A stretch of DNA of 64,000 nucleotides from Macrophomina tecta. Taxonomy: Eukaryota; Ascomycota; Dothideomycetes; Botryosphaeriales; Botryosphaeriaceae. The stretch is taken from assembly GCA_024180945.1 (NCBI GenBank), contig JAKSGN010000043.1, positions 558,001 to 622,000 of the forward strand. Direction: 5' to 3'. The notes under the pieces are model-generated. The model saw only the letters and a list, made by a program, of their open reading frames with translations. It ran no database searches and was not told the DNA's origin. Positions 13,130 to 22,536 of the stretch are shown here, one piece after another. Numbering within the stretch: the first letter of the stretch is position 1; each line of letters opens with the position of its first letter. The translations under genes and the position numbers were made by a program.

Positions 13130-16000
13130 CTTTAGAGTTTATTTTTAGTTTTATCTTATACGCGTAGACCTTCTTTTTAGAATTTATACTACGATTCTTC
13201 TTATTCTTCTTAGCTCTTTAGTCTTAATTTCTAGTATAATTACGGTTTCTATTCTTATCTTAGTCTTATTTTTTATCGCGATTATAGTAGCGATTTTACT
13301 TTCTTTTTTAATCGTGATCTCGGTTTTAGTTTCGGTCGCGGTCGCGGTCGCAGTCTTAGTTATAATTACGGTCGCGGTTAGTATTTTAATATCGGTTTTT
13401 ATATTAGTTTCTATTCTAATCGCGATTACGATTATAGTCTCGATCTCGCCTATTATTATTATTATAACGCGCTCTATTTCTTAAATTATTTTAATTACGT
13501 CTACGGTCTTATTTTTTCTTTTCGCGGATTAGGTCTCTCTAAAGAGTTGCTTTTTTCTCGGCCTTATAGATATAGATATCTATAGTAGTTAATTCTATTA
13601 GTAGTTTAAGATCGCGGTAGAGTTCTATATTAATCCTCTTATACGCTTAGAGAAGCTAATCTTTAATTAGAATAATTTCGGCGTCTTAAGTTAATTAAAC
13701 GTAATCTATAATAAATCTTCTAATCGCGCGCTCTTTTTTTACTTTTTATAGTTTATAGTACTTTCTTTAGAGCTCTCTTTATACTTTCGAAGGGCGCTTC
13801 TTAAAGCATTTAATTAGTTTCTCTTTTTAATAGTTAATTCTTCTTCTATCTCTTAGGTAATTATATTTTATTTTAGATAGCTAAGCTATATACTACGCTT
13901 AAGCGGTTTCTCTTAGGTATTACTAAAGGCTTTACCTAACTAAGGATTTTATTTTAGAGTATAGCTAGTATTTAACTATTTTAATAAACTAACGGACGTT
14001 TCTATAGTAGAGTTTATTATTCTTTTTAACTAAATCTTCGTCGTTCTTACCCGTAGTTTTAAGATTCGGGTTAAAGTAATTAACTTTATTTAGTTTAAAC
14101 TTATCTTTATTATACTTTAGTAGGCCTTTATCTTTAAAGTCTACTTTTAGATCGTTATATAGGATTCGCTAACGTTTTTCTTTTATTTATAGTCTCTAGT
14201 CTTTCGAATCTAATAAGGCGGAGTTTCTTTTTAAGTAGCGAGATAGTCTTTAATCCATACACCGGTTTCTTTTAAGAAAGTAATTATAGTTACTATTTTT
14301 CGTTTTAGAGAATAAGCTAAAGGGATTATTATCCTCTAGTTATCGTTAGCTAACGGTGGTCGGGCGACGTTATATTATTAGCCCGGTATTAACGCTAGCC
14401 GAGAAATGGTTATTCCGTAATAGCTATTTAATAAGCCCGGTACGTACTTTACGATTTTTTCTTTTTACCGATATAATCTCTTCATTAATAATTTATTTTA
14501 CTATCTTAGTAATTCTCTCTATTAGTATTACGTCTAAAGATTAACCTTGCTACGCGGCTTAGGAGTTTTCTAGTTAGGGCTATAGAAAAGGGGCTTTATA
14601 TTTATAATAGCTATTATATCGAAGTCTTCTTTCTATATTTTTATCTCGCGAAGTAGATCTATATATCGCTTCTTTAGTCTCGTATTAGCGTCTTTAATTT
14701 AATAAAAGTAGTTTTACTTTATACTTAGTATATAAGCGCTAACTCTTAGTACGTTAGGAATTTTTTAGGGGGGATCGCTTCTTTTCTCCTCTAGGGCGTA
14801 ATTCTTTAGAAAAGAAATTACTTATACTAAGCTCTAGCGCCAGTTCTTCTAGAAATCCTTCCGGCGTTTAGAATTAGATAGGTATAAGTACTAATAGTTT
14901 CGACTTTATTTCTTAGTACTACCGGAATCTTTTTAGAGCCGGCGCACTCGGTTCTCTTAATCGGGGGCGCTAAGGTAACTAGTCCCGGTTCTCTAGTTTC
15001 TAACTTACTCGGCTAGTATATCGTTTCGATGTCTAGGAAGTCGTGAACGGCGATAACTTAATAACTTTCTAAGGCTATACTCTCTTCTAGAGAGTCTAAG
15101 TAGTAGGGTAAGGTTTCTATAGTACTCGTATTATTTTTACGAACGCTTTTAGTATCTCCGTTCTTATTATAACTAGACTAGAAGGTTCTAGTTCTACTAG
15201 CATTATTTAGGCTTTCGAAACTAATTTACTTTCGTACTATTATTTATATTCCTAATGTTTCGTTTTATAATCTTTACGAAGGTTCTTGTTTTAGATAGGG
15301 TTAAGTTAGTTAAGCTTCTTAAGGAACTATTTTACCGCTATAGTAATTAGTTTCTTTCCGTTAACCTTAATATTCTAGTTAAGCGGGTACTAGTTAGCCG
15401 ATTAGGCTTCTAAGAGTTTGAGAGAGTTACGAGTATTATATTAGAAAGAATAGGAGAAAGTATCGTTCGACTTCGTATAGTATATAACGATCGTTTATAC
15501 TAACGGTATAGCTATCTTGAGGATCGCGACGAGTTTTCTTTTATTAGATAGTCTTTTCTCCTAGAAACCGACTAGCTGGAACGTTGTCCGGACTATCGCG
15601 TTTAGTAACCGCGGTAGACGCTCTAGAATACTTATATCGCGGTTATTATACCGGTTTTAGGTTTTATCGGTTGGGTTTTTAGTAGGTAATTAAGTAGCTA
15701 CGAATATTTTTACGCGTTATTAGCGTCTCTTACGCCGTATACTGCTTTCTTTCTTAGCTAGCGCGGTTCTTCGCTAGCGATAGAGAAGCGGAGATTATAA
15801 AGACTATAAAGGCGGGTAGGGCGTCTTATATACTAAGTCTTAAATCGTTAATAGGGTTTCGGGGAGGAGGGACGGCTTCCCGTACGATAGTTCGGGATAC
15901 GGAGGGTTTAATATAGCGCTACTTTTATAAGCGGCGTTTTAGGCTCTTCTTCTAATAGAAGATATTCTTCTTAGCGAATTAGAGGGCTTAGTTAATCTTT
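13130..16000 (-). pseudogene. Gypsy gag relic with Arg/Asp-rich tail
   Basis: At 13200-13500 the minus strand encodes a long repeat of Arg with Asp/Asn (codons of the CGN-GAY type), a low-complexity basic tail of the kind found in nucleocapsid regions. Upstream (13500-16000 on the minus strand) degraded coding sequence continues to the 5' LTR. I could not define a start codon or a zinc knuckle, so the exact gag limits are unknown. Confidence 0.4.
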
Positions 16001-16019
16001 TTCGCTTTTAGCTACTAGT

Positions 16020-16221
16020 TGCTAGGATTCGCTTTCTAAATAGATTAAGGCCTTATAGGACTTCGGAAATAAGATATATAAAAGTAGTTAATTATATTAC
16101 CTCGAACGTCTTCCGGCGGCGGCTATTTATCTACGCTATACTATCTTTCTTTTCTAGGCGGCTCGAGGCCGCTACTACTCTAGAAAAGGATCTTCTTCTT
16201 ACTAACTATCGTATTCTAATA
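16020..16221 (-). repeat. Gypsy LTR, right copy (5' LTR of the minus-strand element)
   Basis: Same length and order as 4346-4547; it retains the TGCTAGGAT start. Differences from the left copy are transitions. Followed by the target duplication TTAAC at 16222-16226. Confidence 0.9.
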
Positions 16222-17140
16222 TTAACTCTTCTCTTAATCTATAGATCCTCGAGTACCTTATTAACTTTATCTTAAACCTTCTAGTTTTATATCTAATCTA
16301 CTAGTCTAGCGTCTAGATTATAATATCTATATTTATCGTAGAAGTAATTCTCGCTATATAAGTAGGCGGGTAGCTTCCTTTCTTACTTCTTATTTCTTAG
16401 TAAAGCGGTAAAGGCTACTTTAGTAGCCTTTAGATTCTTAGCCGTATTTTAGCGTAAGTAGTTTCGGTAGTCGATAATTATTTTATAAAGCGACCTATTA
16501 AGCTCGTTATACTAAAGCTTAATTTTATAGGCTAAGGCCTAGTGGGTATTAAGAGGGGTAAGCGCCTTAAGAAAGGCGATCTTTTCTCGATTATCTATAA
16601 TCTCTAGAAGTTCGAGCTTCTCTACCTTAAATAGAGTCTCTTCCTATTATAAGAGCTATTTATTAATATTCTAACTACTTAGAGGCTTCTTAAGCTAGCG
16701 AAGCTTATTAATAATAAGCTCTTCTTAAGTTTTTCTTATTAGCTAGAGCCGCGCCTTAAGCGCTATAAGCTAAGAATAGAGGTGCGAATCGCCCCTAAGC
16801 TTCTTTAGAATTAGAAGTAGTAATAGGCTTACTAAGTCCTTAATAATCGTTAATAGATTATTAATTTCCTTTTTTAGCTTCTTCTATTTAGCTAGGTCTC
16901 TTTTACAAGCCCTAATTTATATTTTATAGCGCTTCTAGGCTCTTTATTAGTTTAGATTAGAGACTAGTGGCTTTAGAATCTTAGCTAGCTCGCTTAGTTA
17001 AGAAGGCTTCGATGGCTTCGATAAATTAATATAGTCGAATATCTTGTATTTCTTAGCTTGTAATTAGATAATAAAGTACTATTTATTCTAATTATTAGCT
17101 GTCTTTAAGACAACGATAGGTTTAGAAGACGTTATGGCAT
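16222..17140 (-). pseudogene. Copia gag relic, minus strand (5' half of the interrupted element)
   Basis: Minus-strand translation from about 17130 reads TSSKPIVVLKTANN, then NK-YFIIQL-like and INLSKPSKPS segments. This resembles the N-terminal Copia gag region, with Trp codons now TAG. The frame runs into the Gypsy 5' LTR at 16221. The continuation is at 4345 and below, where a degraded knuckle-like sequence precedes the protease region. Together with 3055-4345 this shows one minus-strand Copia element split by the Gypsy insertion. Confidence 0.5.
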
Positions 17141-17636
17141 AGTATTACGTTATGTCGTATTATGTACTAAAGGAGGCATAGGTAAGTTACTAAAGTAGGT
17201 AGTAGGTATAAGGCTAATAAACAAGCCGTTTACTTAAAAGTATTACTCTAAGACGGTAGGAAAGTGCTGCGCTTTAGGTAATAAAAAAGGCGTGTTATAG
17301 GAGGTAACTAAAGTCCTCCGTTATAGGATACGTATAGTAAAAGAATGCTAAGAATAAACGTCCGAATGCCACGGAACGCTCGGAATAGTATAATAAGGTG
17401 CTAGGGAGGATAGCTTAGAATACGAAAGGCACTAAAGACGTACCCGGGCTTATAACTATTAGAATAAGTAGTGTGACAGCTTAATTAATAATAAAAGAAT
17501 TAATTAGAATAAGTAGTATATCTAGTAGAGGGAGGCCGTACGGGCTTCCCTTATATCTATTCTATCTACTAGGGTAAAACGGGTATATAACTTGCTTACC
17601 TACTAAGATAAGTGTGCAACGAGTATAAGACATAAC
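17141..17636 (-). repeat. probable LTR/leader of the minus-strand Copia element, right edge of RIP block
   Basis: The region lies upstream of the Copia gag relic and is still RIP-depleted. It includes a 12-bp direct repeat (AGAATAAGTAGT at about 17460 and 17503) and an imperfect palindrome centred near 17540. No partner LTR is present because the 3' half of the element is lost, so LTR limits cannot be confirmed. CA/TG reappear at once after 17636. Confidence 0.3.
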
Positions 17637-17826
17637 TAAATCCAAAACACTACTGAATTAAATATTCCAACAACTTGGTAAAAGCCATATACACGTGATT
17701 GATCTAATATATACTAATGTTTTCTTTTTTGGTCGATAGTAAGCATCCGATATTCGTCTGTCCGAATAGACTCTAGCAGTCTAGTGGATTCCACAGAACC
17801 AGAGCGCACCACTCTGCGCTTAGAGC

Positions 17827-17872
17827 GTGGCCTAAGGGTTAGGTACGGCGAGGTTTGAGCCCCGGAGGCCAC
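17827..17872 (+). other. tRNA-like hairpin with A-box/B-box-like motifs (too short for a tRNA)
   Basis: GTGGCCT (17827-17833) pairs perfectly with AGGCCAC (17866-17872). Inside are an A-box-like TGGCCTAAGGG and a B-box-like GGTTTGAGCCC. The span is only 46 nt, so D or anticodon arms are missing. It may be a tRNA-derived SINE remnant or coincidence. Confidence 0.2.
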
Positions 17873-17894
17873 CGGGTAAACGTCGGCGGAGGTA

Positions 17895-17924
17895 CCGCAC
17901 CCGTGCAAAAGTCAGGGCGCACGG
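17895..17924 (+). repeat. Tc1/mariner left TIR
   Basis: 30 bp starting CCGCACCCGTGC; exact reverse complement of 19176-19205; preceded by TA. Confidence 0.95.
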
Positions 17925-18028
17925 CCAAGGCGCTAATTATCCTGCCACCAACACCAATACTTTGGAGTCGTATTATTCAACAAGGAGTTGCTCAAATGCA
18001 GTAAGAGTTGATTCTTTATAAAGCTAGG

Positions 18029-19117
18029 CTACCAGCGAGTTTGATAGCCACCAGCTTGAATAACATCTACAAGCCGTTGTGGCATACTTTTACAAAGCGC
18101 TTTAAGGCTTGGTTTTTCCACCAATGCGTATGCCCTAGGTAACCACTCAGCTAGTAACGCCTCCACGCGCTCAGGATTCTTCTTAAGCTCAATAAATGGC
18201 GCAATCTCTTGAAGCTTCATCTTTAGTGGCCACCAAAGGTATTCCTGGAGGTTCAGATCAGGCGAGTATGGGGGGTGAGTAATGCACCTAATTTGGTGAT
18301 CACGCAGCCATTTCTTCACCCGGTTCGCCCGATGAATACCAGCACCATCTTGTAACCAGTACATACCATAGTCGTAGTTTCTTGGCACCTGTTCCTCCAG
18401 TACTTTGATATAGGATTTGGCAGTATAGCCTTGCCTAGGAGAGTCCAAATCACGCTCCATAACGTGTAAATCAGACACCCCTAGCTGGCCTGAAAAGCCA
18501 CCCCATACCATACATCTTGCCTTCTTGCCAAGTGGCCGTGTATTAAGCCGGCTTTGGTCCCACTTTTGCTGGCCAGGCGTACGGAAAACCCAGCTTGGTG
18601 CGTGGCCAGAGCCCTGCTCAACTGAGCACTCATCACCGAACGTAACCCTCATCCACCATCTCCAGCTCTTATACCGGTATTTCTTTGCATATTGGTACCG
18701 AATGCGGGCATTCGCTTGAGAGATCCAAGGCCGATTCTTTGCACGCCATTTGGTAATATGGTTCTTGCGTAGAATACGCCTGAGCGTATCTTTATGGATA
18801 GATAACTGGAGTTGCTTAATCACCTGGCTGTGCTTAAGTTTTGGGAACCGGTTAACAAAACGAATAATCTGGCGCTCCGTGCGAAGGCTGACTTTGGGGG
18901 GACGGCCAGTACGAGGTGTTAGATCAATCTGGCCAGTCGTATTGTAGTGGTTGATGCAGCTCCTAATTGCGTGTTCTGAGAAGCGAGTCTCACGGGCAAT
19001 TTGACGCCCAGATTTACCATCTTGCGATTGTGTAATAACCGAAACTCGTTGATCATGTGAAAGCTGATGCCTTTGCCTAGCATTGCCTGAAATTTCGCGT
19101 CCAAAGATGCGCTGCAT
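18029..19117 (-). CDS. Tc1/mariner (IS630-type) transposase, DD34E
   Basis: A 362-residue transposase that cuts and pastes its own element at TA sites. I chose the ATG at 19117 (MQRIFGREIS...) because the frame stays open past the right TIR, so upstream starts lie outside the element. The N-terminus holds a paired helix-turn-helix region with a GRPPK-type linker (TGRPPKVS). The catalytic triad is complete: Asp in FGDECSV, Asp in LQDGAGIH, and Glu in PDLNLQEYLWW, with 34 residues between the second Asp and the Glu. PPYSPDLN is the hallmark of the DDE_3 superfamily. No stop or frameshift is present, so the protein could be active. Confidence 0.93.
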   Translation of the reverse strand: MQRIFGREISGNARQRHQLSHDQRVSVITQSQDGKSGRQIARETRFSEHAIRSCINHYNTTGQIDLTPRTGRPPKVSLRTERQIIRFVNRFPKLKHSQVIKQLQLSIHKDTLRRILRKNHITKWRAKNRPWISQANARIRYQYAKKYRYKSWRWWMRVTFGDECSVEQGSGHAPSWVFRTPGQQKWDQSRLNTRPLGKKARCMVWGGFSGQLGVSDLHVMERDLDSPRQGYTAKSYIKVLEEQVPRNYDYGMYWLQDGAGIHRANRVKKWLRDHQIRCITHPPYSPDLNLQEYLWWPLKMKLQEIAPFIELKKNPERVEALLAEWLPRAYALVEKPSLKALCKSMPQRLVDVIQAGGYQTRW

Positions 19118-19175
19118 GGTGGTGTAATGAGGCAAGGGATGAAGAGGGTACGTTGTTGTTTTGACTCGTGCACGT

Positions 19176-19205
19176 CCGTGCGCCCTGACTTTTGCACGGG
19201 TGCGG
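19176..19205 (+). repeat. Tc1/mariner right TIR
   Basis: 30 bp ending GCACGGGTGCGG; exact reverse complement of the left TIR; followed by TA. Confidence 0.95.
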
Positions 19206-19207
19206 TA

Positions 19208-20893
19208 CATACTGCTTGCGGTAGGCCCGCATGGCGGCGCTTGGACCTTCGGCCTTCGGCCCTTCCTTTGCCGCGAGTCTCGCACTGCCTACGTTGTAGA
19301 TAGGGATCGAGGTACGAAGATGAGATCTGACGGTTATCCAGCGCGCTCGAGATATCCAAGGAAATGCGGGCCAAGACAGAGGAACGCGTAGGGAAGACAG
19401 AGAAGCAGGTTAACGCGGTCGTGGAGACGACGCGTAGGAATCTAAGCTTATAGTCTTAAATTGACGCCACGTACGCGAGCGTGCTCCGAGGGGGTTCGCC
19501 GATATCTACGAACAGCAGCCCATCGTCCGCCGCCGCCGTCCCAATGCGCGCGAACCAATGCGCGCGAACCACGCGGCCGTCTGTATGACTTGAACAAAGC
19601 CGCCCGCGATTAGGCACGCTCTCGCCAACGCCAACGTCGATAACGTAAACCCTGGGGACATCCGCGCGCGATTATTGTCACGAACCAAACCTACACTAAC
19701 TACAATCTCAGTGGCCAGCTCAATCAGAGCAGAGAGAATGGGAAAGAGGGCTACTTCCTCTAAATCATAGGCCTTAGGCTCGCTTCTCGGTGCATGAGCC
19801 CGCTAGCGAATTCTATTGGAGGCAATAAGACTTTGATTCTTCCTATTAGCTAGGCTTGCACCGTCTATGGAATTTAGTAGAAGTCTTTCAAGTCTTAGTG
19901 TTGTTTAGAAGGATCAATCACCTTATGAACAAGACCGCAAGGGCTATTAGGACTACTAACTTTATAATGAGAGATAAACCTATCAACTAAGGACTTAATG
20001 GTAAAGGCTCTTTCAATGTCGCGTGTGGTATGTCGATTCTAAATTTTGAGAGGATATGAAACGAAAAGTCGGTACTGTCGTGCGTTCCTTGTGGGAAAGC
20101 GTGGAAGAGTGTGGTCAAGGAGATCCATCGTTGAAGATTGAGCGGGGAGTCGACGCGCCTTTGTTAATTTTCGGCCGAAACAAAATACACTGTATGCATG
20201 CCAGTGCTGGGAATGGTTGCGATCATCAGGGCGGTCATGGTCGGCCTATCGCGTCAACATTGAAAGACGCCCTCGTGATCCGCTGTGCGTCAAAAAAGTG
20301 GGTTTGATTATATTAATTCTATGGCTAATTACGGACGAAAAACTACACTGGCCCACTTCTGTTCCGAAAGCGTCGTTGCGGATGGCAATCGCCGTCCAAG
20401 ACTACTATTTCCTAATGCAGGTTGTGTGTCGCCACTGGAACTGCACATCAAATTGTCTCACGGAAATGAATGGATTAATCTCGAAGCTGGTGGGAACTGT
20501 GCTCATATGGGCTGGCCAGATTATCATGCTAGCATTCCCGGATCCTAATCCGAAAAGAGAATCGCTCTGACAGAAAATCGGTAATCGTCGTGCAATCGCG
20601 CTCGTGCTCGCCCGTCTATCTGTGTTGGAAACTGATCATTGGTGGTATTAAAGAAGGTATTGATTGGCATAAGACCGAGGGGGGCAGTAGAGGCACCCTG
20701 ATTTACACCGCTTTGCAAGTAAGTACACTAACAGAACTAATAAAAGCCCAAATATCCGCAAGCATCCGACAATCTATAAAGTGTATAACGACACGCTCGG
20801 GGAAGATTGTCGTTCTCGTGCTTTAGAGAGCATCTCATATTTCTACTTCAATTTCTCGAGTCTACTTCCTGAACGCAATTCCAAGGCGATATT
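19208..20893. other. no gene recognised
   Basis: This stretch holds a 14-bp tandem duplication (CAATGCGCGCGAAC, 19542-19555 and 19556-19569) and several overlapping short frames at 20056-20826 that match nothing I know and show no consistent codon structure. The last few hundred bases are presumably the promoter of the epoxide hydrolase gene that starts at 20894. Confidence 0.5.
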
Positions 20894-22207
20894 ATGCAGC
20901 GTTTTTATTACCTCTTCCTCTCCTTGCTAGCGTTGGCTAGCGCAAAGCGTCCCAATGTCAACTTCCCCGCTGACACGACGCAGCCCGTTGCGTGGAATGT
21001 TTCGATATCTCCTGAATTCATTCATGGGATAATGAAAAAGGCTCAGCTCTTCCAGCCGGCCACAGATTTCGAGGACGACAGTAATGCGGACTGGGATGAG
21101 GGTCTTCCTAATGCGGTATCTTCAGCCCTTAAAGAGTACTGGGTCAACGAGTACGACTGGTTTAAGCTCCAAGATGAGATCAACGCAAACTATTCGCACT
21201 ACGCTCTCAGTGTTCAAGCTGGCGATGGGTACGACCGCCCAGTTCCACTGCATTTTGTGCATGAGCGTTCCAACTACACGGACGCAATTCCACTTCTTCT
21301 AATCCACGGCTATCCCTCGACCTTCCTAGAGTGGTCCAAGGTCATCAAACATCTCTCATTGCCTACGAATCCCAAATATGAGCATTTCCACGTCGTTGCT
21401 GTGGATCTACCCGGATATGGCCTTAGCCCGGCACCTGTACTTTCCACGCTCGGGCCAAAACAACTAGCTATCGCTTTTGACAACCTCATGCACACTCTTG
21501 GATATTCGAAATACGGCGTCATCAGTACGGACCAAGGATGGTGGTCTGGGATGTGGATGAGCTACTTGGTGCCCGAGAGCCTGATCGGACACTACTCGGA
21601 TTTTGCTGCCCTCCAGCCTAACACTACGGACCTTGAGCGGTATGCACGGAACGAAACAACCCAAGAAGAGAACCTCCACCTTGCCGCGTCGGAAGCCTGG
21701 ACTAGCAGACACACGAGTTATTCGGCGCTCTTCGTTCAATCGCCGCGCGCGATAGGCGAAGCATTGGCGGACACTCCTGTTGGGTTCTCCGCCTATCTCC
21801 TGTACTTATTAAGGAAGATCAATGGGGGTTATGAGATTTCATTCGACTACATCATCAATCACACGATCATGATGCTGTTACCGGAGGCGTGGTCCGGTAT
21901 GAGGTCGTATAAATTGACATTCTCGGTAAGTCCCTAGTCACGCTTGAAGCTGCTTTGCCTGCCGAAGAATCGAATACTGGCCAGGATAATTCTAACGGTG
22001 ATATAGGAGGATTCAAACACTTTCGGCTACACCACAGTTCCGACAGGTCTCTCTCGATGGAGTTGGGCAGGAGGTCCCTACCCAGAGCTTGACAACTTCC
22101 CCATGGTGGTAAGTTATCTTTGCACTTACCTTCGAAAACCAGCCAGGCTAATGTTATGGATATAGCCTAGGACCTGGCTTGAACGCCATGTCAACCTGAC
22201 CCACCTA

Positions 22208-22228
22208 CAGACATCCCAGTAATAAATA
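22208..22228 (+). repeat. hAT-1 left TIR
   Basis: CAGACATCCCAGTAATAAATA; 20 of 21 bases match the inverted right end. Confidence 0.9.
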
Positions 22229-22536
22229 TATATTTATTATTAAGGGCATATTTATTGTTAAGCTTTTCCATAAGGATAATAATATAGACGCTGCCAATAA
22301 ATATATATTGTTAACTATTAATAATATAGGCCCACTATTTTCCAGCGCCAATTCCCCCAGAGTGTTTCAGATTAAATTGCAGTCTTGTACGCATATTACT
22401 GCTTATCAGGCCTCTAGATAGGAGGTGAACTCCAATGTTTGTAACTCCTAGCAACCGAAACTGCTGCCTCGCCATACCCGTCACGTTGCAAGTACGCAGT
22501 TCGTAATACATCAGCGACATATCTCTACACACGACA

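Larger units (their letters stand above)
4346..16221 (-). mobile_element. 11.9-kb chromodomain Gypsy element (chromovirus), RIP-mutated, structurally complete
   Basis: Two 202-bp LTRs (4346-4547 and 16020-16221) bound the element, and an identical 5-bp target duplication TTAAC flanks it (4341-4345 and 16222-16226). Coding direction is minus: an Arg-rich gag tail near 13200-13500, reverse transcriptase near 11250 with YINN at the YxDD position, and a chromodomain near 8400. The two LTRs differ almost only by C/T and G/A transitions, which is a RIP pattern. At almost 12 kb it is about twice the size of ordinary fungal chromoviruses. The excess is a region of about 3.5 kb between the chromodomain and the 3' LTR, and a long region upstream of the Arg-rich tail. 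It is inserted in the gag gene of a minus-strand Copia element. Confidence 0.9.
1..17636. repeat. RIP-mutated block of nested LTR retroelements
   Basis: Over this stretch the dinucleotides CA and TG are nearly missing while TA is very common; CG is retained. Almost no long reading frame survives, yet translated traces of gag and pol can be followed on the minus strand with TAG at positions where Trp is expected. This is the classic outcome of repeat-induced point mutation, which changes CpA to TpA on either strand in duplicated fungal DNA. The signature stops abruptly at about 17636, where normal CA/TG frequencies return. No functional gene is expected inside. Confidence 0.93.
17895..19205 (-). 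mobile_element. intact Tc1/mariner-type DNA transposon (1311 bp)
   Basis: Perfect 30-bp terminal inverted repeats (17895-17924 and 19176-19205) are flanked by the target dinucleotide TA on both sides (17893-17894 and 19206-19207). One uninterrupted transposase gene lies inside on the minus strand. The element has normal CA/TG content although it is only about 260 bp from the RIP block. It must therefore have arrived after RIP ceased acting here, or have been single-copy when RIP was active. Confidence 0.95.

Noticed and set aside
17515..17580. Palindromic sequence near 17540 as a terminator or recombination site
   Set aside because: It lies in the probable Copia LTR/leader and is imperfect; nothing else supports a separate element.
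18919..19374. Overlapping frames around the Tc1 transposase, and its extension to 19285
   Set aside because: They run through the TIR or lie in other frames of the transposase; the element's own ATG at 19117 explains the gene.
20056..20826. Short plus-strand frames upstream of the epoxide hydrolase
   Set aside because: They overlap in different frames, have no domain and no consistent splice links.
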